Shown in pieces: positions 1 to 8,127 of a stretch of DNA of 34,002 nt. Position numbers and translations under genes: made by a program. Numbering within the stretch: position 1 is the first letter of the stretch; every line of letters begins with the position of its first letter. The stretch is from positions 1 to 34,002 of the forward strand of contig NZ_FIZY01000052.1 in assembly GCF_900060185.1 (NCBI RefSeq), in the 5' to 3' direction. The notes beneath the pieces are model-generated. The model worked only from the letters and a program-made list of their open reading frames with translations, searched no databases and was not told the origin of the DNA. Origin of the DNA: Grimontia marina (lineage in GTDB: Bacteria; Pseudomonadota; Gammaproteobacteria; Enterobacterales; Vibrionaceae).

Positions 1-97
1 AGATGCTTTATTAGACAGGCTGGTCCACAACAGCCACCGCATAGAGCTGGGCGGAGAATCTATGAGAAAACTGGTGCAATCCGATCACTTAGCGTAA
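1..97 (+). CDS. istB: IS21-family helper ATPase IstB, C-terminal fragment
   Basis: This is the last 31 codons of a gene that begins before the window. The frame from base 2 reads DALLDRLVHNSHRIELGGES, then MRK, and ends in TAA at 95-97. This tail is typical of IstB, the AAA+ ATPase that works with the IstA transposase of IS21-family elements in target selection. Only the C-terminus is visible, so the ATP-binding motifs cannot be checked. The gene sits next to the element's terminal repeats (131-176), which is where istB lies in IS21 elements. Recognition comes from this motif alone, but the position at an element end supports it. Confidence 0.85.
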   Translation, partial: DALLDRLVHNSHRIELGGESMRKLVQSDHLA

Positions 98-130
98 AAA
101 TAGGAAGAGAGAAAAACGGCAGGATCAAGT

Positions 131-173
131 GATCGGAATAAACCGAAACGAGCGATCGCAATCACCGAAATAG
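131..173. repeat. Two tandem terminal repeats of the IS21-family end
   Basis: The blocks GATCGGAATAAACCGAAACG (131-150) and GATCGCAATCACCGAAATAG (154-173) match at most positions and are offset by 23 bases, about two helical turns. Repeated sites near the ends are characteristic of IS21-family elements and are presumed IstA-binding sites. Confidence 0.65.
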
Positions 174-1775
174 GCAGCCAAGTTCGAACTCACCATAAGC
201 CACACCGTCTTGTTCCATTTGTGCTTTGACTGTGTTGATCTGCGCTTTCACCCAACGGATCTCTTCGATACTTTGGATCATCGGGATCATCACCTTGGTT
301 TTACCAAAAGGTGCGGCGCGCAAAATGGCGCGGATTTGGGTGTGGAACAGGCTGATAAATTGCGGATAGATACGCACTGCGCGATAGCCGAGGAACGGGT
401 TATGCTCATGTGGCAGGTTCAGGTATTCGATAGGCTTGTCGCCGCCGATGTCCATGGTGCGGATAATCACTGGCTTGCCTTCTGCCGCTTCCAGCACCGT
501 TTTGTAAGCGTGGAATTGCTCGTCTTCGTCCGGCGCAGTCGCACGGTCCATAAACAGCATTTCAGTGCGGAACAGGCCGATACCCTCAGCGCCTTTGGCG
601 AAAGCTGGCTCAGCTTCTACGGTACAGGCAATGTTCGCGGCGATTTCAATCTCTTTGCCGTCTCGGGTTTTACCGGAAAGATGAGTAAATGCACCCTCTT
701 TCGCTGCCATTTGCTCAGCGAGCCAGATGGCGCGTTCAAAGTAGGTCGCGACATGCTCAGACGGTGCCAGAGCTACCACACCCAAGCTGCCATCCAGATA
801 AATCAATTCACCTTCCTGCGCAGCACATTCCGCCACTGCCACGCCGGAAACCGCCGGAATATTAAACGCGCGGGCAAGAATAATAGTGTGAGAGGTAGAA
901 CCTGCCTGCGTCAGGATGAGACCTTTCAAGTGCTCGCGATCCAGACCCAGGAACTGGCTTGGCGTTAGATCGTTTGCGATAACAATCGAAGGCTCAGTCA
1001 GCGTAAATTCTGTCGAGATATTCATCTCAGGGTGGGCAGCGATCAGCAATTGAAGTGCGATGTCTTTGATATCCAACACACGCTCTTTGAGGTAGTCAGA
1101 GCTTGATTGCAACAGGCTTTCACAAATCACATCTACCGCAAGAATAATCGCTTTCGCCAACGCTTCACCTTGCTCAACGAACGTCATCACAGAGTGGTTC
1201 AACGCTTCGTCTTTCAGAATACTCAGGTGCGCTTCGATGATCGCTTTTTCCTGACCAGATGCGCTTTCAGCCTGATCCAGAAGTTTCTCCGTCACCAGAG
1301 TTTTCGCATGATCAAACGTCATTGCTGATACCGCACTGTCGAACAGTGACAGTTCCACTTCGCTATAACGAATCAGTTTGCCCTTGCCAATGCCTGCCGA
1401 CAGACGTTTCGCATTCACCAGTGTCGGATTATGACGCATCAGCGATTGTGGCAGCGTCACCTCGCCTTCATCCATCACCACCAGCTCTTCGTCGCAGTGC
1501 GGGAATTCGTTGTGAAGATATTTCGCCAGCACGTCGAACGCGGCTTCTGCGTCTTCGCCTTCAATCAGCATGGAGCATGGGTCATTGAGTAGCGTGTCAG
1601 TACCCACTAACGACAGAACGCTTTTCGCTGAACCTTCGTTGTTGTTGCGCAGGTTTTTCAGGGTAATGGTGCTTTTGAACTGGTTACACACTGCTTCAAG
1701 ATGATTGGCAGGGCGGGCATGAATGCCGTTTGGCAGCTCACAGGTAAATGCGACTTCTTTTTTCATTTTGTTCAC
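162..1775 (-). pseudogene. HPr-enzyme I PTS phosphotransfer protein, cut by IS21
   Basis: The product is a multiphosphoryl transfer protein of the FryA type. Residues 1-90 are an HPr domain with the NGIHARPA active site (His19). From about residue 120 follows enzyme I, with its phosphohistidine loop GSTSHTIILARAFNIPA (His296) and the PEP-binding core (GLFRTEMLFMDR, then RTMDIGGDKP). The reading frame stops making sense after FELG; the last codons (CLFR, stop at 162-164) come from the IS21 end. The C-terminal part of enzyme I, and any following EIIA domain, is therefore lost. The GTG start at 1775 overlaps the EIIB stop (GTGA); an ATG at 1766 is an alternative. The loss should inactivate PEP-dependent phosphorylation by this protein, although the HPr domain could still fold. 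Whether the rest of the gene survives beyond the element cannot be seen. Confidence 0.85.
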
Positions 1776-2068
1776 TTAAATTTTTTCAAAAGGGCAATAG
1801 GGTGATTGATGGCTTCCTGCACCGAGGTGATGGTCAGCGTTTTCCCGGCATAGCGGTCGCTTTCAGAAGGAGTAATTTCGGTAGCCAACAAGATGTGATC
1901 CGCGGAATCAAACTCGCGTTCGGAGATTTTGTTTTCGATGCCCATCGCGCCCTGGGTTTCGACTTTTATTTGAATATTCAGGGTGCGTGCCGCTTCAACC
2001 AGTCGGTCGGCAGCCATGTAGCAATGGGCGATACCTGTGTGGCAGGCAGTGATGGCAACAACTTTCAT
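1772..2068 (-). CDS. PTS fructose-like EIIB component
   Basis: This 98-residue protein has the EIIB-Fru signature TACHTGIAHCYMAADRL near its N-terminus, with the phosphorylatable cysteine at residue 9. The family accepts phosphate from an EIIA domain and passes it to the sugar entering through EIIC. It is a stand-alone EIIB of the FryB/FrwB type. It is the first gene of a leftward operon, overlaps the HPr-EI gene by four bases, and has a CRP-like site about 110 bases upstream. No EIIC gene is visible; it could lie beyond the IS21 element. The sugar cannot be predicted from sequence. With its phosphodonor gene interrupted, it may depend on other PTS proteins or be idle. Confidence 0.88.
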   Translation of the reverse strand: MKVVAITACHTGIAHCYMAADRLVEAARTLNIQIKVETQGAMGIENKISEREFDSADHILLATEITPSESDRYAGKTLTITSVQEAINHPIALLKKFK

Positions 2069-2433
2069 AGCATGGCTTTTTGTTTGATTCGGATGTGCTC
2101 ATGCTATGCCTTTCACACCCGTTCAAACAGATGAAATAACTAACATTTACTGGACAAAAGTCGCATGCGAATCGATGTGTGAAATGCATCACCAAGCCGG
2201 AAAATCCGTTCGCTCCCCTGCCCTTTCTGGAAAAAAGCGACATTGATTCCGTTCTTCGGCACTCAGCGGTTTTTCCACTTCAGTATTAGCAATCGCTCAT
2301 CAAGTCGCATCTGTGATATCCCTTCCACCACTATTCGTTACGATACTTGGTGTATAGCGGCGTTACGACGGCTGCATCAGGAAGAAAATAATTCAACAAG
2401 GACGTGGCGATAATCAACGACATAGGTATCACC
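2069..2433. other. Intergenic region between PTS operon and amidase
   Basis: I see no gene in these 365 bases. They separate two divergent genes and must hold both promoters. The only strong element is the CRP-like site at 2178-2193. I could not assign convincing -35/-10 pairs for either direction. Confidence 0.6.
2178..2193 (-). promoter_or_regulatory. CRP-like binding site upstream of PTS operon
   Basis: The sequence TGTGA-AATGCA-TCACC matches the CRP consensus TGTGA-N6-TCACA at 9 of 10 core positions. It lies about 110 bases upstream of the EIIB start, suitable for activation of a sugar PTS operon when preferred sugars are absent. That it acts is inference. Confidence 0.65.
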
Positions 2434-3096
2434 ATGGACTTTTCCAAACCCAAGCGCCCTGTCGATAGGGTGTTTTTGCATTGCAGTGCCAGCGATTCAG
2501 AGGCACACGACAACATTGAAACCATGCGGAGATGGCATCTTGAAAGAGGATGGCGGGATGTGGGCTATCACTATTTCATCCGAAAGAGTGGCGAGTTGGA
2601 GGCCGGCCGCTCATTGGAAGAAGTACCAGCCGCTCAACAAGGCCACAATACAGGTTCGATTGCGATTTGCCTGCATGGTTTGAAGCAGGAAAAATTCACC
2701 AAAGCCCAGTTCGACAGACTCATCGCACTTTGTCGGGAAATCGACAAAGCCTATGAAAACCAACTCACCTTCCACGGACACTGTGAAGTTTCCGCCAAAA
2801 CCTTCCCGGCTTTTGACTATAAAACCGTGTTGGGATTAACCGAATCAGGTGACAGAAAAAACGCACCCGCCAGCGAACCGCAGCGGGTTGAGCAGCCCAT
2901 TCTTGAACTCACCGCCAAAGGTGCCGCTGTTGCTCACCTTCAAGCGCTACTTAATGAAAAGCTGCAAATAGACCTCACCATCGATGGTCATTTTGGCCAA
3001 CTCACCAAAGCGGCAGTAATTTCATTTCAGCGAAAGAAAGGACTGATTGACGACGGCACGGTTGGCCGAAGAACGTGGGAGGAATTGCTGGCTTAA
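2434..3096 (+). CDS. T7-lysozyme-type N-acetylmuramoyl-L-alanine amidase with PG-binding domain
   Basis: Residues 1-135 (from the ATG at 2434) form an Amidase_2/PGRP domain close to T7 lysozyme: VFLHCSAS (zinc His16), RDVGYHYFI (catalytic Tyr45), and FHGHCEVSAKTFPAFD near residue 120 (zinc His116, catalytic Lys122). Residues from about 155 to the end form a peptidoglycan-binding domain (GAAVAHLQALLN, then IDGHFGQLTKAAVISFQ). The family cleaves the bond between MurNAc and L-Ala in peptidoglycan. The third zinc ligand, Cys130 in T7 lysozyme, is Phe124 here. There is no signal peptide, so export would need a holin, a secretion system or lysis. A GTG at 2404 could be an earlier start, but the ATG has the better upstream spacing (TAGGT). 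It stands alone between two operons, possibly a phage-derived lysin. Confidence 0.85.
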   Translation: MDFSKPKRPVDRVFLHCSASDSEAHDNIETMRRWHLERGWRDVGYHYFIRKSGELEAGRSLEEVPAAQQGHNTGSIAICLHGLKQEKFTKAQFDRLIALCREIDKAYENQLTFHGHCEVSAKTFPAFDYKTVLGLTESGDRKNAPASEPQRVEQPILELTAKGAAVAHLQALLNEKLQIDLTIDGHFGQLTKAAVISFQRKKGLIDDGTVGRRTWEELLA

Positions 3097-3103
3097 AATG
3101 AAA

Positions 3104-3126
3104 TCGCCCAACATGTCGTTGGGCGA
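3104..3126 (-). terminator. Hairpin terminator between amidase and ynjF
   Basis: Perfect 8-bp arms TCGCCCAA (3104-3111) and TTGGGCGA (3119-3126) enclose a 7-base loop. Read leftward, the stem is followed by TTTCATTTT, a reasonable U-tract for ending the ynj operon. Rightward, the following bases are not T-rich, so ending of the amidase transcript is less certain. Confidence 0.7.
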
Positions 3127-3135
3127 CTTGCAAAC

Positions 3136-3753
3136 TCAGCGACTTTGCTTGGCAAGGGTCTGGTAGCCGTTATAAATGCGCGAGCCTGTGGTAAACCAAC
3201 ACATGGCACCGAACACACAGGCAATCATCACGAAATGTGCAGGGAATAGACACATCAGCATAAAGCAAAGAATCGTCTCTGAACCTTCGGTCAATCCCGT
3301 CATGTAATACAGTGATTTGTTGCTGTAAACCGGGTCATCAATCCCCTGCTTGCTCGCCATGATCGCAAACGCCAGAAAGCTGCTTCCCGTGCCAATGAAG
3401 GAGAAAATCAGGAAAGCGCCCGCCACGGCATTCACGTCTGGGTTAGCCAGAATAAAGCCAAATGGCACCAGTGAGTAGAACAGGAAATCGAGGCTGATAT
3501 CCAAAAAACCACCGGCGTCAGTAATGCCTTGAATCCGCGCCAACGCGCCGTCCAATCCATCCATCATGCGGTTGATCATGATGAAAATCAGCGCCAGTTC
3601 GTATTGCTGCATCGCCAGCGCTGGCAAAGCCAGAAATCCGATGCAAAAGCCTGCCAAAGTCACCTGGTTGGCAGATACGCCCATCTCATCGACCATTTCA
3701 GCAAACATCGCCAGCGGGCGCTTCACCACTTTAATACCAAAACTATCAAGCAT
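3136..3753 (-). CDS. ynjF: CDP-alcohol phosphatidyltransferase family membrane protein, YnjF-like
   Basis: The protein is a polytopic inner-membrane enzyme of about 205 residues. It has the full family signature DGLDGALARIQGITDAGGFL followed by DISLD; the four aspartates of D-xx-D-G-xx-A-R...G-xxx-D-xxx-D bind metal and the CDP substrate. Similarity to E. coli YnjF is strong along its length (for example SLDFLFY, PFGFILA, FIGTGSSFLAFA, GLTEGSETI). The lipid product is unknown for the family. I chose the ATG at 3753 because AGGAG lies 7 bases upstream and the protein then begins MLDSFG, as YnjF begins MLD; an earlier ATG at 3777 is less likely. This start overlaps the ynjD stop by 8 bases, so translation is probably coupled. 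It is the last gene of the leftward operon. Confidence 0.88.
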   Translation of the reverse strand: MLDSFGIKVVKRPLAMFAEMVDEMGVSANQVTLAGFCIGFLALPALAMQQYELALIFIMINRMMDGLDGALARIQGITDAGGFLDISLDFLFYSLVPFGFILANPDVNAVAGAFLIFSFIGTGSSFLAFAIMASKQGIDDPVYSNKSLYYMTGLTEGSETILCFMLMCLFPAHFVMIACVFGAMCWFTTGSRIYNGYQTLAKQSR

Positions 3754-4408
3754 GTAGACGCTCCTGTTGTGTGGCATGCCAAGGCCAGTTCAGAAGCTGA
3801 CTGCCTTGAGGAATATCTTCTAAGTCATGCGTCACCATCAACGCGGGAATATGGGCTTCTTTCAGCTGCTCAACCACCCAATCGCGAAACTGGCTGCGCA
3901 AGGTTTTATCCAGCTTGCTGAAGGGTTCATCCAGCAGCGCCACTTTGGGTTTTGCCAGCAACATTCGGGTCAGGCTGACACGGGCGCGTTGGCCGCCGGA
4001 GATCTGGTCTGGAAACGAGTTCGCTAGCTGTGCCAGCGAGATGTTTTTCAACGCCTGCATCGCACGTTCTTTGCGTTCCGTGCCTTTAATAGCGTCCGGC
4101 AAGGCAAACGCCAGATTTTCCCAAACAGACAGGTGTGGAAACAGTAAGTCGTCCTGAAACAGAATGCCGACTTCGCGCTTGTGCGCCGTCATGCCATCAA
4201 GCTTGATACCATTCAGTTTAATGCTGCCGGAATATTCGAATTCATCTGACAGGTGGCCAGCAACGGCATCCAACAAAGTGGATTTACCGCAACCGCTTGG
4301 TCCCATCAGGCACAGCACATCGCCCTTTTCTACACACATGTTCAGCGATGAAAACAGCACATCGCCAGAGGATTTACGAATGGCGAGGTTTTCGAGACAT
4401 AAGCTCAT
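3746..4408 (-). CDS. ynjD: ABC transporter ATP-binding protein, YnjD-like
   Basis: This 220-residue ATPase carries Walker A (GPSGCGKST), Q-loop (LFQDDLLFPHLSV), signature (SGGQRARVSL), Walker B (VALLDEPFSKLD) and H-loop (VTHDLED). It resembles E. coli YnjD and energises the YnjB-YnjC importer at the inner membrane. The gene overlaps the end of ynjC by 35 bases and the start of ynjF by 8 bases, so the three are tightly coupled. The transported substrate of YnjBCD is not established; the family relation to thiamine/iron/polyamine-type importers does not settle it. Confidence 0.9.
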   Translation of the reverse strand: MSLCLENLAIRKSSGDVLFSSLNMCVEKGDVLCLMGPSGCGKSTLLDAVAGHLSDEFEYSGSIKLNGIKLDGMTAHKREVGILFQDDLLFPHLSVWENLAFALPDAIKGTERKERAMQALKNISLAQLANSFPDQISGGQRARVSLTRMLLAKPKVALLDEPFSKLDKTLRSQFRDWVVEQLKEAHIPALMVTHDLEDIPQGSQLLNWPWHATQQERLHA

Positions 4409-6077
4409 TGTGAAACAACTCTTTGATTGGTTTGCGGCGAAGCGTTAACTGCAAACGGCTTGTCAGGATCGCCAGCGAGAAGAACAGGAACGGCAGCAAC
4501 GCCTGCCAAATAGCGTAAATCGCCGTAACACGACGGTCGAAGCCACTGGAAAGCGCCACCGCTTCCGTGGTCAATGTGGTGATGCGTCCTGCACCCAGCA
4601 CCAGTGTCGGAAGGTACTGTGCAAGGCTGACGCTGATACCAATTGCCCAAGCGAACAGAATCGCGGGCAACAGGATGGGCATCTTCACTTTAAGCCAGAC
4701 GCGGAGTGGCGATTTACCGAGACTCAATGCCGCGCGGGTTAAACGCTCGTCGTAGCTGCGCCAAGGGCCGTCCAGCGAAAGATAAACATACGGGAAAGCA
4801 AAGAACAGATGCGCCCAGCAGACCCAGAAAAAGTGTGCGTCGCCATTCACGTACAGCGTGGCAACCTGCATACCAAACAGAATGGAAAGCTGCGGTACCA
4901 GCATTGGCACAGCAATGATGTAACCCGGTACCTGAATGCGGTGACGCAGGCGATATTCGTGTGCCAGTAACCCCATCACCAAAGCCAGCGTGGCGGAGAT
5001 CAGTGCGATGACGATACTCTGCTCAATCGAGCCAAGAATGGTATCCCACTCATATTCCCAGAAGCGCAGACTGTATCGGCTCGGTAGTAAATCAGGGAAG
5101 CGCCAGCGCTGCGCCACGCTCCAGATTAACATCAGCGGGATCATCGAAATCGAGAGTATCAGCATCCCCACAAACAGGGTTTTTCCCGGTAACGCGAAGC
5201 CTGTACGCCCTGAATATTGCCATTGCTTGAAGCCTTGGGTGACTGCCCATTCAATAAGGCGCGCAACACCAATCAGCAAGAGGGAGATTGCCAGCAACAC
5301 CACAGCCCCTGCCGACGCGCGTGGCAGCAGCGCTAAGTCAGGATCGTTAAACCATTGCCACACCAACACCGCAAAGGTTGGCGGGTTGGTCGGGCCGATG
5401 ATCAATGCCACATCCACCACCGACAAGCCATAAGCCATGACCGCCAGTAATGGAAAACGCAGCTTGGACAGCCACTGTGGGAACACGCATTTCCACCAGA
5501 CTTCAGCACGGGAATACCCCAGTGACGCGGCGACTTTTTCCACCCTGTTTACTTTCACCTGCTGGAGAATGGAAATACTCATCAGCAGCAGGAACGGCAC
5601 CTCTTTCAATGCCAGCATCAGGATTAAGCCCAGCGCGTGCGGGTCTTTGATCAGCAGCGCAAGGTCAGACGCATTTGGATCAGCGCTAATGCCAACCACA
5701 TCCAGCAAACGCATTCCCATCCCCGTTGGGGCAAACAGGAAGGCAAAACCAATGGCAAACGCCACATGTGGCACAGCCAGCAACGGAGAAAGGGAGACCT
5801 CGACTTTACGCCAGAATTTGGTTCCCCAGGTTGCCTGCAGAATGGCAAATGTCAGTAAACACGCCAGATACGTGCTTGCTAATCCGGAATAGACCGTCAT
5901 GCCAATCGAGCGCCAAACGCCTTCCCAATCGAACACTTGGGAAAATCCGTTCAGCGAGACGAGCTGCATGTCGAGTGGCGGAATGTAGCCTACTGAAGAA
6001 ACAGCAACGCCCGCCAACCCAAACAGGGTCGGCAGGACGCAAATAAGAAGAATGAACAGATAGCTTGCGCGTAACAT
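4374..6077 (-). CDS. ynjC: ABC transporter permease with two fused permease domains, YnjC-like
   Basis: This is a large polytopic permease (567 residues from the ATG at 6077). It contains two binding-protein-dependent permease domains in one chain, each with an EAA-type loop: AASLGYSRAEVWWKCVFP in the first half and AALSLGKSPLRVWLKVKMP in the second. It therefore forms the whole channel by itself, as E. coli YnjC does. A GTG at 6107 would add ten residues and overlap ynjB by 25 bases. The ATG at 6077 is preferred because a TAGG lies five bases upstream and the hydrophobic segment starts at once. It works with YnjB (binding protein) and YnjD (ATPase). Confidence 0.88.
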   Translation of the reverse strand: MLRASYLFILLICVLPTLFGLAGVAVSSVGYIPPLDMQLVSLNGFSQVFDWEGVWRSIGMTVYSGLASTYLACLLTFAILQATWGTKFWRKVEVSLSPLLAVPHVAFAIGFAFLFAPTGMGMRLLDVVGISADPNASDLALLIKDPHALGLILMLALKEVPFLLLMSISILQQVKVNRVEKVAASLGYSRAEVWWKCVFPQWLSKLRFPLLAVMAYGLSVVDVALIIGPTNPPTFAVLVWQWFNDPDLALLPRASAGAVVLLAISLLLIGVARLIEWAVTQGFKQWQYSGRTGFALPGKTLFVGMLILSISMIPLMLIWSVAQRWRFPDLLPSRYSLRFWEYEWDTILGSIEQSIVIALISATLALVMGLLAHEYRLRHRIQVPGYIIAVPMLVPQLSILFGMQVATLYVNGDAHFFWVCWAHLFFAFPYVYLSLDGPWRSYDERLTRAALSLGKSPLRVWLKVKMPILLPAILFAWAIGISVSLAQYLPTLVLGAGRITTLTTEAVALSSGFDRRVTAIYAIWQALLPFLFFSLAILTSRLQLTLRRKPIKELFHNELMSRKPRHS

Positions 6078-6082
6078 CAAAC

Positions 6083-7231
6083 CTAACTTCCGTAGCGTTG
6101 TAGCCACTCTTTTTCGATGGCACTTTGCCAGCTTGGGTGGGTTTCAGGCACTGATTTGAACGGTTTGTGTTCTTTCGCCGAACCAGAAAGGAATTCGGTT
6201 TTCAGTACAGATGGATCACCCCAAATATCGATATTGCCTTTGCGTGATTGCGCTTCAGGACACATTAAAAAGTTAATGACCACTAACGCCCCAGCCTTTG
6301 CATTTGCGTTCCATGGCACCGCCAGATAATGAATGTTCGACAGCGCGCCGAAGTCCATTGCATAAGCTTTGGTGCTTTCCGCAAGGTTACCCGTGGCATG
6401 GGCAGCGTAAACCGCGTTTGGGTTGAAAGTGATCGCCAAATCGATTTGACCGTCATCCAGCAATTGCAGCGTTTCAGCTGTGCCTGCCGGGAATTGCTTA
6501 CCGCCACGCCAAGCTACTTTGTGGAACGCATCCAGATAGTCCCAAAGCGGTTTGGTCGCAGCTGCATAATCTGTTTCAGACACGTTTTTCTGCAGACGTG
6601 GATCGTTCGATGTCAGTTCAATCAGCAAAGACTTCAAAAAGCTGGTGCCGTGAAATTCCGGTGGTCGTGGGTACGTTAGTCGGTTTGGGTTTGCCTGTGC
6701 GTATTTCAACATCTCCGCGTAAGAACGTGGCGGAGACGCAAGTTCTTCCTCGTCATAGATAAACACCAGTTGCCCCATGCCCCATGGTGCTTCCAGCCCG
6801 TCTGTCGGCTCAGAAAAATCCACGGTCACAGGCAGTGACTTATCCACGTACTGCCAGCTTGGTAAGTCTTCGACAAATGGGCCAAACAGCAGTTGGTTAT
6901 CTTTGAGGGATTTGAAGTTTTCGCCGTTAATCCAGAGCATATCAACGCTGCCACCCTGCGCTTTTCCTGCCGCCTTTTCTGCAATCAGGCGGGTGGTGGT
7001 TTCGGTAATGTCCGTCACTTTGACGTGATGAAGCGTGACATCGTAACGGCGCTTAAGCTCTTTTTTTGCCCAACCCAGATAACGGTTAATTTCCTGATTA
7101 CCGCCCCAGGCGTGGAAGTAAACATGTTGTCCGGCAGCCTCGGCTTCAATCTGCTGCCAGTTTTCGGTGTCCGTCGCAGACACAGAGAAGGTGGTGACCG
7201 CTAAAGCAAGCGCGGTGAAAAGGTTTTTCAT
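6083..7231 (-). CDS. ynjB: ABC transporter periplasmic substrate-binding protein, YnjB-like
   Basis: The 382-residue protein begins with a clear signal peptide (MKNLFTALALAVTTFSVSA, cleavage near residue 19), followed by a class-II solute-binding fold. Sequence features such as YFHAWGGNQEINRYLGW, VDMLWINGENF and GLEAPWGMGQ match the YnjB family. It would deliver the substrate of the YnjBCD importer. The family is distantly related to iron, thiamine and polyamine binding proteins; the ligand cannot be read from sequence. Because the cluster contains a sulfurtransferase and an Fe-S redox pair, an oxidised sulfur-type ligand is an attractive but unproven guess. It lies about 100 bases downstream of the TVP38 gene, with a terminator-like hairpin between them. 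Confidence 0.88.
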   Translation of the reverse strand: MKNLFTALALAVTTFSVSATDTENWQQIEAEAAGQHVYFHAWGGNQEINRYLGWAKKELKRRYDVTLHHVKVTDITETTTRLIAEKAAGKAQGGSVDMLWINGENFKSLKDNQLLFGPFVEDLPSWQYVDKSLPVTVDFSEPTDGLEAPWGMGQLVFIYDEEELASPPRSYAEMLKYAQANPNRLTYPRPPEFHGTSFLKSLLIELTSNDPRLQKNVSETDYAAATKPLWDYLDAFHKVAWRGGKQFPAGTAETLQLLDDGQIDLAITFNPNAVYAAHATGNLAESTKAYAMDFGALSNIHYLAVPWNANAKAGALVVINFLMCPEAQSRKGNIDIWGDPSVLKTEFLSGSAKEHKPFKSVPETHPSWQSAIEKEWLQRYGS

Positions 7232-7275
7232 ACTACTTCGTTTTTAAAAATTTCTAGGGCGTTAAAAAGACGAAA

Positions 7276-7304
7276 ATCGCCCCTTACGCGCGGCAAGGGA
7301 CGAT
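7276..7304 (-). terminator. Internal terminator or attenuator between TVP38 gene and ynjB
   Basis: Arms ATCG-CCCTT (7276-7285, with one unpaired C) and AAGGG-CGAT (7295-7304) pair over 9 bp with one mismatch around a 9-base loop. Leftward, in the direction of transcription, the stem runs into TTTTCGTCTTTTT. This resembles an imperfect intrinsic terminator that could lower expression of ynjBCDF relative to the upstream redox genes. Confidence 0.55.
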
Positions 7305-7334
7305 ACAATATTCACTTTCGAATCCAGCGCAAGC

Positions 7335-8012
7335 TTATTTAGACAGTTCCGCCATATCGATGCCTTTTTTCTTCGCGATGTATTTCGGGATCAGAGACAT
7401 GCCGAACAGCACCAGACCCGCAACCGCGAATTTCACCAGCAGCATTGCCGACACGCCGTTAGTCGCGATGTCACCCGCCATGTAAGCGAAGATGAAGGCG
7501 CCAGGTGCCATAGTGATCATTGAAACCAGCGCGAAAGTGCTCAGGCTCAGACCAGTCAGGCCGTAAGCGTAGTTTTGCAGGCTGAATGGGAACACAGGAA
7601 CCAGACGGGTCAGGATCAGGAAGCTGGTACCGTTTTGCGCAACACCGTCATCAATTTTCTTGAAGATTGGGTTGGTACCAAACTTTTTCATGATGGTGCC
7701 ACGCAGCAGGAAGCGAGCCACAACAAACGCTGCTGACGCACCTACGGTTGCAGCAACCAGTGCCAGAATACCGCCTTGAACCGGGCCAAAGACGATACCC
7801 GCTACAATGGTGAACGCACTGCCTGGCAGCATGAAGATACAGGCGAAAACGTAAGCAATCAGGAATACCACGTAACCCATCGCGCCGAAGCTTGCGATCC
7901 AAGCTTGCAGGCTTTGGATGTCAGTGATGATTTCCAGAATGCCGCTTTGTTTCGCTGCAAACAGAACAGCGGCGATAACCGCAATGATCAGACCGATTTT
8001 TAGAAATTTCAT
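7335..8012 (-). CDS. TVP38/TMEM64 (DedA-like, VTT domain) inner-membrane protein
   Basis: The 225-residue protein has several hydrophobic segments and the VTT-domain features (FMLPGSAFTIVAGIVFGPV, then GASAAFVVARFLLRG, then TRLVPVFPFSLQNYAYGLT). It is related to YdjX/YdjZ, which sit beside the ynj genes in E. coli. Eukaryotic members of the wider family move lipids between bilayer leaflets; the bacterial role near Fe-S and sulfur genes is not settled. It lies 115 bases after the CCG gene and before the hairpin preceding ynjB. In mercury, selenium and sulfur-linked clusters, TVP38 proteins are often neighbours of redox enzymes, but this does not prove function here. Confidence 0.85.
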   Translation of the reverse strand: MKFLKIGLIIAVIAAVLFAAKQSGILEIITDIQSLQAWIASFGAMGYVVFLIAYVFACIFMLPGSAFTIVAGIVFGPVQGGILALVAATVGASAAFVVARFLLRGTIMKKFGTNPIFKKIDDGVAQNGTSFLILTRLVPVFPFSLQNYAYGLTGLSLSTFALVSMITMAPGAFIFAYMAGDIATNGVSAMLLVKFAVAGLVLFGMSLIPKYIAKKKGIDMAELSK

Positions 8013-8127
8013 GAGTGTTTACCCGAAAAATAAAGAATTCTGCTTTTTCCTGAAGAAGGCAAGAAACTCGCCGGGCGAAACTGCAGGAGACAACTGCGTA
8101 TCGCTCAACACCCGGCGGCTTCTTAAT

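Larger units (their letters stand above)
1..176 (+). mobile_element. Right end of an IS21-family insertion sequence
   Basis: The segment contains the istB 3' end and about 79 bases of terminal non-coding DNA. Host PTS coding sequence resumes at 177, immediately after a terminal CA (TG when read from the other strand), the usual end dinucleotide of IS21 elements. Two related 20-base blocks lie at 131-150 and 154-173, with the shared core GATCG..A...ACCGAAA. They are 23 bases apart and look like the multiple transposase-binding repeats found at IS21 ends. The exact boundary (about 176) is inferred from where the PTS reading frame begins. The other end and the target-site duplication are outside the window. 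Confidence 0.8.

Noticed and set aside
210-968. Long plus-strand open frame opposite the PTS gene
   Set aside because: It is the antisense shadow of the HPr-EI gene, with no family resemblance and no ribosome-binding site.
8069-8117. Inverted repeat CGCCGGG / CCCGGCG between the CCG and TVP38 genes
   Set aside because: The arms are perfect, but the 35-base loop is long and no T-tract follows, so I do not call it a terminator.
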